NCBI GenBank assembly: GCA_018857735.1
Contig: JABMCL010000678.1
Coordinates: 691,001 to 755,000, forward strand
Reading direction: 5' to 3'
DNA from: Alviniconcha marisindica
Taxonomy: Eukaryota > Mollusca > Gastropoda > Provannidae
Length of the DNA: 64,000 nt
The position numbers and the translations under genes were made by a program. Positions within the stretch are counted from its first letter, which is position 1. Each line of letters begins with the position of its first letter. Below the pieces are notes generated by a model that was given only the letters and a program-made list of their open reading frames with translations, did no database searches and had not been told where the DNA came from. This document shows positions 1-9,771 of this stretch, in pieces.

Positions 1-412
1 TAACAGTGTACGGTAGTCGTCCATCTGGAGCCGAGAAACATGCTCTTGGTCTTACTCGTGACTGATGTTTTGAGAGTGGGTTTGACAAGTAAGGGCATCA
101 TCCAGTCGATCGGGAAAAAAAGAGGATAAAATGGGTTGGTGTTTCTCATTGGTGGACTTTCATCTTCTGTGAAATGGCAGGCATTTTGTGATTGGTTGAT
201 TTTACAATCGCTCAAAGGAGCATGGGGTGGTGTTTCCTGTTGTTCCTGTTGTTTCCTGTGAACTCGCAGTTGGAATTACGGGACTGCTAGGTGTAAACTC
301 GGAGTCATCTAAGCAGAATTTGTGTTAATATCATGATTCCGTATTAGATTTATTGTCATTTGAGTGTGCTGTTATCCAGCGTGGGATATGCTGCTGTCGG
401 TTGCTGCCACAG
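1..412. other. non-coding stretch before the first candidate exon
   Basis: AT-rich sequence with no open frame that looks coding and no recognised repeat. It ends in the splice-acceptor-like TTGCTGCCACAG at 401-412. I see nothing else here. Confidence 0.5.
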
Positions 413-549
413 CAAAAAACAACAACAACCGCATTTGTGAAGAAATGCATGCTGCAGTAAGGCGCGAGTTGCGATCCAGGAGAGTGTTCGCGATACCCAC
501 TGTACACAATGCTGTGGTTGTGGCTGCGGGGAAAACCATTCAAGACTGA
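413..549 (+). CDS. candidate alternative last exon, BEN-domain C-terminal helix type
   Basis: An acceptor-like TTGCTGCCACAG ends at 412 and an open phase-1 frame runs to TGA at 547-549. After a short Asn run encoded by AAC repeats, the peptide RICEEMHAAVRRELRSRRVF fits the column pattern of the BEN tail exons at 43513-60338: hydrophobic at column 14, Arg at 15, Leu at 18, basic at 21 and Ala at 25. Column 7 is Cys instead of Ser. If real, it would be the final helix of another BEN module whose earlier exons lie left of the window. The acceptor is ordinary and the asparagine insert is odd, so this is a moderate call based on pattern, not on clear homology. Confidence 0.4.
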
Positions 550-967
550 GTAGTCGTGTGACCCCTGGACGTTGTCGGTCTGTCGGAACTCTCTTTGTGT
601 AGTGCTAGTACTATTTAGTCCTGTGCGCGTCGGAGTGAACCTTTTTTCTTTTCTTTTTTTAATCAGAATTTCACATTGCTGTCTGGTGGTTTCTGTACGC
701 TGTGCACGCAGATCTCAGTGTAGCCTTATCAGTCTGTCGGTACTCCTCCCCCCCCCCCCTCTCCCCCTCCACCCACGGGCCCCCAAAACAAGAAGAAAAA
801 ACCCCAGTGTGTGTAGATGTATAGGCATGCACTGTATGAACACGATCACTTTGAGTATTTAACAACATGGCCTGAGCCATTCAATTAGTTTATGTACAGT
901 AATCCATGAGTTCCAGTGTAATAGAGTATAGTTGATCAGTAACATTTACCTCTCCGTGGCTTTCCAG
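550..967. other. intronic stretch with poly-C
   Basis: Contains a pure C run near 748-759 and otherwise unremarkable sequence. It ends with the acceptor GGCTTTCCAG of the next exon. No coding exon seen. Confidence 0.5.
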
Positions 968-1431
968 AGAGCGATATGGACTCCGCTGGACTGCCGGCAA
1001 CCTGGCATCACCAAATACAGACTTGGCACCACGGCAGTTATCAGTCAGACTGTACAGGATTCTCCCAGTCGCTTGCAGCCACTCAGTCCGCTGCTCCTGC
1101 TTCCAGCTTCCACGGCCAAGCTGGGTATCACCGCTCCGATCCTCTGGTCCCGCCGCACAGCTCTCAGACCAAAGCGTGGACGTGCGGAAAGTGCAACGCT
1201 AGCTATGCCTACCCGTACGATCTGACCCGCCACGTGAGGGAGCGCCACATGAACAGGCCGCGGTTTCGCTGCCACGTCTGCGGCATGGGCTTCACGTTCA
1301 AGGACCACTACACGGGCCACATGAACAGCCACAACAAGATCAAGGGCTTCCACTGCCAGCACTGCCCCAGGAAGTTCACTTACAAAAGCGACCTCTACAA
1401 GCACCGGAAGAAGTGCAAAGCTGCTCTCTGA
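968..1431 (+). CDS. alternative last exon A with three zinc fingers
   Basis: The exon opens after the acceptor CTTTCCAG in phase 1 and ends at TGA 1429-1431. Numbering from the Met at 976, a Ser/His/Gln-rich linker of about 65 residues is followed by three zinc fingers: C70/C73/H86/H91, C99/C102/H115/H119 and a C2HC-type C127/C130/H143/C147. The last two fingers are joined by a seven-residue linker. Such fingers normally bind DNA in the nucleus, so this exon would give the locus a DNA-binding tail. The Met at 976 lies eight bases after the acceptor and could in principle be a start, but the splice site and the same arrangement in the sister exon at 4110 favour a spliced 3' exon. It is strongly related to exon B (about 60% identity over fingers 2-3). 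Confidence 0.88.
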
Positions 1432-1582
1432 AGACGTCAGGCAACCGGTTAGCTATTTTGAAGAGTGGTCTGGCCACCGAGCATGAATTAAAATAGTAAT
1501 AAAAACGCCCAGAGGAAATCGGAAGTTGATCTCTGCGGAAGTCAAACAGCCGCGTAGCTGTTTAGAAGGTCATGGGCTGGCC
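1430..1582 (+). repeat. two-copy repeat starting at the exon A stop codon
   Basis: The segment at 1430-1475, which begins inside the stop codon, recurs in diverged form at about 1537-1582. Both copies share GAAG-GTCA, CAGCC/CAACCGG, TAGCT and end in TGGCC. This is the smallest example of duplications seeded at terminal-exon ends in this window. Confidence 0.5.
1498..1503 (+). promoter_or_regulatory. AATAAA polyadenylation signal for exon A
   Basis: A canonical AATAAA lies 67 bases after the exon A stop, a usual distance for a short 3' UTR. It supports exon A as a terminal exon. Six-base matches are common in AT-rich DNA, so the support is modest. Confidence 0.5.
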
Positions 1583-2600
1583 CCAGTATACACAGACAGA
1601 AACGCAAAACTGCTTTGTGCTATAATCGGACATGTTCCGACGACTGGCCAGTTTTCTCAGATCCGATTAACCTAAGTGATACGTATCAATATAGTCCATA
1701 AACGTGTGCGTGTAATCAAGGAATTAAGTGATGCTTTTACACAGCTTATTGGCTGTCCTGGTGGCCGGTCAAAAGATACAGCAAGTTATCTTCTGTTCAC
1801 CTTAGGCTTTTTTAGCGCTTGAAATATAACCGCAGTGAGGATGTCTCAGTCAGTGACACGGCGCTATGGAAATCTCAATTTATTATTGTTATTTTGCCCG
1901 TACGGTTTGCTGCTATTTTTCTTCCCCGTGTAACCCCCCAAAATAAGACGTTCACTCAGATGTTTCAAAGGGATTGTCACTTCAGTGTGTTGGTAGTGTT
2001 GCGTCAAATGAACGGTTGCTTTTTGACGGCTTGTCTATAATTACCGCTGTGTTTGCGTACAGTTATTGATTTATACATGAAGAAAAAAGTGTTGTGCTGT
2101 TGAGGTGCATTAAGTGACGCTGGTCGAAAAGGCTTGATGAAGTTGCACACTGTTGTTACGGTTCATAAGTGCAACACTTGGGTTGCAGGATTTCAGATTG
2201 AGATTCCAGGCATATGGGCACGAGATTGTGTTGACAATCATTTTATGATCCTGCTTTGCCTTTGGTGATTTGTTCGAAAGGGATTTTGAGGATTTCAGAT
2301 TGTACATGATCAAGATCATGCTTGGAAGTTACTGCTTGACTTGAATTATGGCGACAGCAAATAAAAGTTGGAGTTTTGTTGTTATTGATTTATACATGAA
2401 GAAAAATCAAAACAATGGATCGGGTTGATGGATTATAAGAGGACTACAGTTTGTCATTTCGGCGTAACTCAGATCTGTTCTGCTGTAGATCATGATCTGT
2501 GTAGCATTCACTTCTGTGCTGATGTGCCCTAAAAATGAAAAAAAAAAGGGGGGGCGGGGGGTTTCTGTACTGAGGTCCAGTAAAGATTTATGGTATTCTT
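1583..2600. other. non-coding stretch, nothing recognised
   Basis: AT-rich sequence without convincing exons. The phrase TGATTTATACATGAAGAAAA occurs at about 2067 and again at about 2386, suggesting a short dispersed duplication. No other feature seen. Confidence 0.45.
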
Positions 2601-2616
2601 ATTCTACAGAAACACC

Positions 2617-2619
2617 CCG

Positions 2620-2678
<59 letters not shown>

Positions 2679-3020
2679 ATACCCCTTCCCTCTCTCCTTG
2701 CTCGTTCGCACGCTCGCTCACTCTCATCCTGACCATTGTGTCGCCGTGTTGCAGTTGTTTTGTTCCACAATGGCAATGCTCGCGGGTGAGATTATAAGCT
2801 ATACAGAAAGATTGTCTAAACTGTCGCATTTATTGATACTGTTCGCCATCTTCCATTGGGGACCGTGCACTTCGAATGCAAAGAAAATGGTCAGCACACA
2901 CAAACAAATGATACACGCAATGCTACCGAAACGTTAAGTGACTCGACCTCCAGAAACCTTGAAACACGTGGATTTTTCTCTCCAACATTTGTACGTCCAA
3001 TGATGGGCATTAAACTCTCT

Positions 3021-3102
<82 letters not shown>
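2617..3102. repeat. two (CT)n microsatellites
   Basis: Near-pure CT runs cover about 2617-2675 and 3016-3101, separated by unique sequence. Open frames across them (Ser-Leu or Arg-Glu repeats) are artefacts of the dinucleotide repeat. Confidence 0.9.
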
Positions 3103-3299
3103 GCGCTGAAAAGATTTTTTAGGGGTAGATATGAAAACACCAAATGACCTTGTGTATGGAGAAACAGACAGGTTTCCAATCATGTTGAACTCCGCCGTCA
3201 GATGTGTTCGCTATTGGTTGAAGCTCACATTTATGGGTAAAGACAGACTGCCGCGTAAAGCATATAATGTTATACAATTTAGATGCCTGGGCTTCAAAT

Positions 3300-3975
3300 T
3301 TTAGAATGCAGTTGTTCAATGTGGCTTTGGATTTGTATGGATGAATCAAGGCGTGGGAAGAGTGAATGAGTTTATACGCGCTTTTCGTGAAAGACTGATT
3401 GACTGCAGATGGCAGAATTGGGAAGATCATGTTCAAACTAGTGACAGATTTAGTATGTACAGAAATTTTAATAGCATTTCGCATTGTACCAAAACGTATA
3501 TAACTATGAATAAGGATAGACATTTGAAACGTATCATGACCAAGTTTGGATTTGGTGTATCTGAACTCTCTGTACATTATTATCGTATAGAAATCATATT
3601 GAGGATTTGAAATGTCCATTATGCAAAAAAAACACTAAGGAAGATGAGGTTCACTTTTTTCTGTTGCCCTTTTTTTAGATAATAAAGCAGTTTTTCTCCC
3701 CCAAGTTCTGTAAACATCCTTGCCTTTTTAGGCTTAGTTTGCTACTGGCTTCAGCCAACCAGGAAATTGTCAGAAAACTGACAGTTTTTCTGTATAAGTT
3801 AATCTATAAGGCTTTCAAGATTAGGGATACTTTTAGTACTTAGTACTAGTGAACCGGTTGTACCTGTAAATAGTTATACGAGGCAAAACTTTTTTTTTTT
3901 TTTTTTTTTTAATGGCTCTGTATCGAACTGTATATGCCATGGCCTTTATATGAATAAAACATCAATCAATTAATC
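3300..3975 (+). mobile_element. 3' end of a non-LTR retrotransposon (LINE), inactive
   Basis: The + strand encodes a fragment typical of the C-terminal region of LINE polyproteins: a basic stretch with NKDRHLKRIMTKFGFGVSEL and then, in another frame after a break near 3600, KCPLCKKNTKEDEVHFFL, the cysteine-rich motif that follows reverse transcriptase in many LINEs. The element ends in a T-rich tract, AATAAA and (CAAT)n at about 3950-3975, the usual 3' tail of such elements. The 5' part, including the reverse transcriptase core, is absent and the frame is broken, so it is a dead 5'-truncated copy. A poly-C run at about 3984-4009 follows. Confidence 0.75.
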
Positions 3976-4109
3976 TCTCTACCCCCCCCCCCCCCCCCCC
4001 CCCCCCCCCACCCTCCCACCCCCCTTCCCCCATTATCAGGGAAGGTGGTAGCAGATTTTTAAAGACCCACTATGATATTTTTTACCTGTTCTTGTCCCAA
4101 AACTTGTAG

Positions 4110-4711
4110 GGGTCCAAGGACATGGGATGGGACTACTTGGAGCCTCCTTCTGGGACCAGTGTGCCAAGGTCAGACCCGAAGGTCAAAGTCAACGTGGTAC
4201 GCCAGGAGCCTTGCACGGAACGCCGCCTGAGCACCCTGCCGCTTCTCTCGGTCCGATGTTGGTCGAGACGCTGCCGCACTCACAGGCGCCCGGGCAGTGG
4301 CAAGGCTGCGGTCAGCAGGGTGCCCGAAGTCTGGCGCACACCCTGAAGCTCAGGGCCTCCAGCGCAGACCCGGACCCACGCAGTAAGCCCGCTGCGCTGT
4401 TCAAGTGCCAGTGGTGTAACGCGCTTTTCAAAACCCCTCATGGGAGGAAGGCCCACATTCGGAAGAACCACGGAAACGACCCGAACTTCCGCTGCGAAGT
4501 GTGCGGCAAAGGTTTTTTGATGAAAGGGCACTATGTAGGGCACATGAACATGCACTTCAACGTCAAGTCCTTTGAGTGTCCGACGTGCCCCCGCAAGTTT
4601 GCCTACAAGAGCAGCCTCAAGTCTCACGTGAAGTTTTGTGGATTGAAAGTGGCTGCGCAGAGGGTAGGGGAACATGGTGGCGGTGGGGATGGGACTAGAG
4701 CCAATGAGTAG
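4110..4711 (+). CDS. alternative last exon B with three zinc fingers
   Basis: The exon opens after the acceptor AAAACTTGTAG in phase 1, like exon A, and ends at TAG 4709-4711. Numbering from the Met at 4127, a Gly/Pro/Gln-rich linker precedes three zinc fingers: C94/C97/H110/H115, C123/C126/H139/H143 and a C2HC-type C151/C154/H167/C171. A short Gly-rich tail follows. The finger block is a paralogue of exon A: 31 of 52 residues are identical across fingers 2 and 3, including the cysteine that replaces the last histidine. This is best explained by tandem exon duplication, each copy then diverging in residues that could alter DNA specificity. Upstream Met codons at 4122 and 4127 are possible but unnecessary starts. 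Confidence 0.87.
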
Positions 4712-4848
4712 GGGGAGGAGACGAGAAAACCCAGCTAAGTTTGTTTTTATGATAGTGCTCACAGGGTACTGGGATCAAAAGCATAACAAGCAAAGCAAGA
4801 CGAAACCGCATCCGCCACGACAGTAGGGTGTAACTGAGTTCTCTCTGT

Positions 4849-5200
<352 letters not shown>

Positions 5201-5920
5201 CTCTGTAAATAGACAAAAGGGTCACAGTGTAACTGTTGAAGTGATTACCTGTTTTACCAAAACTACCGGAACATAAGCATCGATTTTCTACAACTTACAG
5301 ATTAGTTTGAACTTGTACCAAAGTTAATGTCGTTTACGCACAAAGGATGTAGAGCTGGGTTTATTTATGTGATGCATGCAGGCACACAAAAACGTGAATG
5401 CTTCTGCCGCCTTGTTACCATGATGAAGTATATACTTTTTAACTAAACTGACGTGCTGTCGCTGAACTACCACAAGCAGTTTTCTTATCTAACACCAGCA
5501 CGGTTTCTTTTCCAAGACAAAAGTATGCGTGATGGTCATTGTTGGCAATATGACATGCTGTGTTTGGGAAGTTTGTGAAAGACTTCAAAAGGTTGAGTAC
5601 GGAAAATGTGTGCGTGTATTTGAAAACATTGTTTAAAGTCTGATTGTTCCATGTATCACCTGTTCAAAACAGTAGCATATGGCAACATGATATTGAAATG
5701 TTTGTACCCTTTTGTGAATAAACTTAAAGACTAGAAGTTGAAAGTTGTGTATTTGTCTTTTAGTCTTCGACCACCATATATGTATCTGCAGTCTTGTAAA
5801 CGTCCGCTTCTCACAGTGTTTCTGCTTGTATGCTTGCATGTCTGTATGTTCTTCTGTCTGTCTGTATTTTGTTTAAAATCTTAACAAAGAAATACACCAA
5901 CATTCTCTTAATCACCCACA
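5201..5920. other. non-coding stretch, nothing recognised
   Basis: AT-rich unique sequence with no convincing exon, repeat or RNA gene. Confidence 0.45.
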
Positions 5921-5944
5921 CGTACGCACACACACACACACACA

Positions 5945-6004
<60 letters not shown>

Positions 6005-6210
6005 CTGCACCTTGCAGGGTAGCACAGTAGCATTGCCAAGTATTTCATTTCTATACATGGGTGTACATTAATTACCTTTTTATTTATTGAAATCAGTGTT
6101 GGCAGGGTTAATTCTGATAATAATACATGAGATAAAAGCACCTCGCAATCCAACACGATCTATGCATCACGATTAAAACATATCCACATTCAGAAAAGTA
6201 TGTTGCTAAA

Positions 6211-6291
<81 letters not shown>

Positions 6292-6305
6292 TCCCTCCCT
6301 CCTGT
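5921..6305. repeat. (CA)n, (CACG)n and (CT)n microsatellites
   Basis: CA then CACG tetranucleotide repeats at about 5925-6005 and a CT array at about 6219-6290, separated by about 200 bases of unique sequence. Confidence 0.9.
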
Positions 6306-6961
6306 GTGTGTGTATGACGCGCTGGTGAAGTCGAATCGGTGAAATAAGCAATGAACACTCCGTAAACTAAGTCGCACCTATCCAACACAGATGCTATCAC
6401 GTTTTAAACCGAAGCTGACCGCATTTTAAGAACGGCGAACAAACCGACAAAAAGATCAGCTAGCAAGCAATTACAAATTGGACCAACGCAGCTGAAGCCA
6501 TTGGATTGGCAAAAGCTTTAGCGGTGGGTACCTGTGGACGCTGGGCTGGTAGCACTACAGACAAATGGGAACAGATCGGTTGACATCACATGCTGCAACG
6601 AGGACAAAGGACACAACTACAGAGACCTCGTTGCTTCAGTAACTATCACCTAGCGTGCAAGTTACTTCAAAGGAACTTTTTATTTTTTATTTTTTTATTT
6701 TTAACCCCAGTCAACCAGGATGGTTATAAGGGCGAAGTAACCTCAAGGTATATATTCAATTCAAATGTTGTGCAATAGCGATATTGATATTGAGTCCACT
6801 GTTTGTGACTTTGACAATTTTAAGAACGCAATGGTAGCCTACGGGGGAAAAACTTTTTTTTTAATGGTATCTCTCTCTTCCCTCCCCCCCCCCCCCCCCC
6901 CCCCCACCCCCCTTCTCCTTTCTTTGAATGGTTTAAAAAATAAAATAAAATCTTTTTACAG

Positions 6962-7168
6962 GATCATAGTAAACGCTTGCACGCTTTTTGTGTACACCAG
7001 CAAGACGCTTCGAGTAAGCCGTATAATCTACTTTGGATACCAGGAGAGAAAAATCAGACCTGTCTCTGGACCCAGAGCGGAGGTGGTTTTGAGGACCATC
7101 CAGAGTACATGTACATACAGTCCCCGCATCCGCTCACCCCCCACCCCCACCACCATATGCTGTGTTGA
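6962..7168 (+). CDS. candidate exon of unknown function, phase 0
   Basis: A strong acceptor TCTTTTTACAG ends at 6961. Reading in phase 0 stays open to TGA 7166-7168 and gives a Gln/Ser/His-rich peptide ending in a Pro-His run. An internal donor CTTCGA/GTAAGC at 7013/7014 could instead make a 52-base internal exon. Phase 1, the main incoming phase of the locus, hits a stop at once. I recognise no domain. The splice site is the main support, so this may be a false exon. Confidence 0.25.
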   Translation, partial: DHSKRLHAFCVHQQDASSKPYNLLWIPGEKNQTCLWTQSGGGFEDHPEYMYIQSPHPLTPHPHHHMLC

Positions 7169-7425
7169 GATCTACCACAAAATCGGGAGTTTGGGTGTTG
7201 ACATTTGGTCTTAACTTTGCCATTGCTTCTCTTCTCTGTGTCGGTCACACACAAAAATGGTGTTGGATGAGAAGGGTGGGTGAGAAGGTTAAAATTAAAT
7301 CAGGTATGATTTATTTTTGACAGGTCACATTAACTGTGCATGTGCATGGACTGTTGTGAGGGTGCATAAGAGTACATTCTGGGTCAGTTGTATCCGTAGT
7401 AATGCGGGCAGTTTGCCTTTTTCAG

Positions 7426-7500
7426 GGGCTTATCCTCCAGTGTACCATGATAGCAGTGCATGTGATCAGAGGACCATAGAGGCCGGTCACCTCTTCCAAG
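7426..7500 (+). CDS. linker exon upstream of the DUF3504 exon
   Basis: A 75-base exon with acceptor TTGCCTTTTTCAG and donor CTTCCAAG/GTAATC is open in phase 1 and leaves in phase 1. It encodes a short linker with AYPPVYHDSSACDQRTIEA. Joined to the next exon at 7924 across a 423-base intron, the frame continues directly into the DUF3504-like domain. It is therefore the natural bridge between shared 5' exons and that domain. No domain is recognised in the linker itself. Confidence rests on both splice signals and matching phases. Confidence 0.6.
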
Positions 7501-7923
7501 GTAATCACCCACCTCCTTGATCCTAAACATTATTTTTCTATCATTGTAGGATAATACAGATACAAATGTTATGACAACAAGATTTCCCGCTCCTGCTCCG
7601 ATTTAATTGTGCAGTGTTTTTATCTAAGCACTAGGCCTGTTTCTGGGTCTGTGTGTGATAGATTTCGAGAACAAAACATTCATGGAGTGGTGAAACAGAT
7701 AAACTGTTATCCATTCAACAGTGTCAGCTGTATCGCACAAAGCTATTCATGAATTTTTGTACAGCGAGTTGTTTACGTCAAAATGTGGGTAACCGTGTAA
7801 TTTTACCAATAAAGTTACGTTGACAGTAGTCGCACATGTATAGCCGCAGTTCCTGTAGTTTTTAGTCCTTGCTCTGTGTGGGTTGTTGCGTTGACATGGC
7901 CCGTGTTTGCCTTGCACTTGCAG

Positions 7924-8747
7924 ACTGGTTGAGGAGAAGGTCGCTGAAGGAGGAGACGGTGCGGGCGATGACGCTGCCTCAGCTGGACGCGTTGCTCTGC
8001 TCTTTCTACCGCGAGGTGCGCAAGAGAGACGGCACGCCACTGAAGGAGCACGCGCTCAAGCGTGTTCGCACCGGTCTGATGAGATACTTGTCCACCCTGT
8101 TCAAGATGCGCGCCTACGTCGTGCTGCAGGACATGATGGAGTCCAACAAGGTCTACACCGAGATGCTGTCCAAGCAGCCGTCCAAATCGACCGAGATGCT
8201 CAGCCAAGCTGATTGCACGTTTCTTCGCGGCCACAAAGCTCTTGGGACTGACAACCCAGTGTCGTTGCTCAAGAAGGTCTGGTTTGAGTTGCAGCTCCAC
8301 TTTGGTGCCCGTCGCTGGTCGCCCAGGGAGATGTGGCCTGAGGTGTTTGTGTTCATCACCGACGAGGACGAAAAGGAATATGTCATTCTGGACAGGGATC
8401 AGATTGCCCAGTCCCATCTGAAATCGGACATCAAAGGCATGCTGGTTCGTCGCCGCATGGAGGCCATTGGGGGGCCGCTGTGTCCTGTGGGAGCTCTGAA
8501 GCTTTACCTCTCCAAGAGGGTGCTCGTGCCTGACACGCCCTCGGAGAAGGTGCCATTCCTGCAGAAACCCAACCTTTTGTGGACGCAAGGAAGCCAGCGC
8601 GTGTGGTACACATCCACCGAGGTCAGCCTGAGCAAAAATCACAGCTTTATCCGTGATCTGTGCGAGGAGGTGCAGCTGAACAAGGTGTACACCAACATGA
8701 GCCTTTGCCTTGCTGACAGTAGGCAGTATGCCGACTGCTGGCCCTGA
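7924..8747 (+). CDS. alternative last exon with Crypton-derived DUF3504 (ZMYM/QRICH1-like) domain
   Basis: The exon opens after TTGCCTTGCACTTGCAG in phase 1 and ends at TGA 8745-8747, giving about 274 residues. An N-terminal helical part (LDALLCSFYREVRKRDG) resembles the start of tyrosine-recombinase core-binding regions. The C-terminal part carries the hallmarks of the DUF3504 family found in ZMYM2/3/4, QRICH1 and KIAA1958: NPVSLLKKVWFELQLHFGAR, a central EYVILDRDQIAQSHL, CPVGALKLYLSKR and a final YTNMSLC. The family is known to descend from Crypton transposons and is thought to act in nuclear protein or DNA contacts, not recombination. Here the usual TNHSxR signature reads TNMSLC, losing the His and Arg, so recombinase activity is very unlikely. 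It is preceded by linker exon 7426-7500. Confidence 0.87.
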
Positions 8748-9480
8748 GGTCCTGAGTCCAGCAACTGTGGGATTGAAAACAGGGTCATGGAGAGGCCGTG
8801 AGCCTGCCGGCTGTGGTTGTGTAGGAAGGAGTAAATCTGTTGGCCCCGAGGCAGTGCTCGTATGACATTAGGTAGATACGCCAGTTATTGTGCCTCTGAG
8901 CCTGTGTTGATGTTTCACACTATGCCGATTGTGCTGTGGTGACGTTTACTAGGCAATGTGCCCATTGTTGGATATAAGCCTGTGTTTGGGTGACTTTAGG
9001 CATACAAGCTGTGTTGGCACCGTGCCGATTTTTGACCATAATCCTGTTTTGTTTGGGGTTGTTGTTGTTGTTGTTTTTGTTTTGTTTTTTTTGGGGGGGG
9101 TATTTTTTATTTTTATGGCGACATTTGGTACTGTACTGGTTGTGGGACCTTAGTCCGTGTTGTGGTTGCGGTGGTTAGATGACATGCCTGATGCTGGACC
9201 CAAGCCTTTGTTCTGGTGGCTTTAGGTAGTATTGCCGATTGTTGGACTCAAGCCTGTGTTCTGGTGATTTTAGATAGTATTGCAGCTTGTTGGATCGAAA
9301 CCTGCGTTGTCCTGACAGTTAGGAAGTGTGCCGATTGTACGTGGGCAGCAGGCCGATAGGTGGACGGGGACTTTGCCTTTGGGACCGTTTGTTTGGACAT
9401 ACGCGTGTGTTCAGGTGACTCACAGACTTGTTGATCGCTGGACGGAAGCCTGGGCCGTGTGACACTTAGCATTAATATGG
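8700..9480 (+). repeat. degenerate minisatellite seeded in the end of the DUF3504 exon
   Basis: The last coding bases and stop (about 8713-8758, with CTGACAGTAGGCAGTATGCC) recur in diverged form about every 50-60 bases, for example with TGACATTAGGTAGATACGCC near 8861, GATTTTAGATAGTATTGCAG near 9266 and GACAGTTAGGAAGTGTGCCG near 9315. The shared skeleton is GTATGCCGATTGTTGGAC, CTCAAGCCTGTGTTCTGGTG. The array is old and strongly diverged. It probably lies in the 3' UTR. Confidence 0.65.
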
Positions 9481-9717
9481 GTAAACGGTTTTGTGTAACC
9501 CAGTGCGTGCAGTTTGTGTACAAGACAACCCAGTGTTAGTGCATGTTTAGGCTTGGCAATGCAAACTGCAGTCGGCCTTTGAGCTGTGGCGTGAGACTGT
9601 GCTGTGAGTGGCATAATGGAAAAGAACGTCTGTCCTTCGCGCCGCTGTTTTCCTCCACTGTAATCTCCTGATCATTATCGGTTTGTGAATGGTGTATATT
9701 GTACTCGTGTTGGGCGC

Positions 9718-9720
<3 letters not shown>

Positions 9721-9769
<49 letters not shown>
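9721..9769. repeat. (GT)n microsatellite
   Basis: Pure GT run of about 49 bases. Confidence 0.95.

Positions 9770-9771
<2 letters not shown>

Noticed and set aside
2588..3122. Long open frames of Ser-Leu, Arg-Glu, Thr-His or Cys-Val repeats here and at many other places
   Set aside because: They are translations of (CT)n and (CA)n microsatellites, open on both strands without splice or codon evidence.
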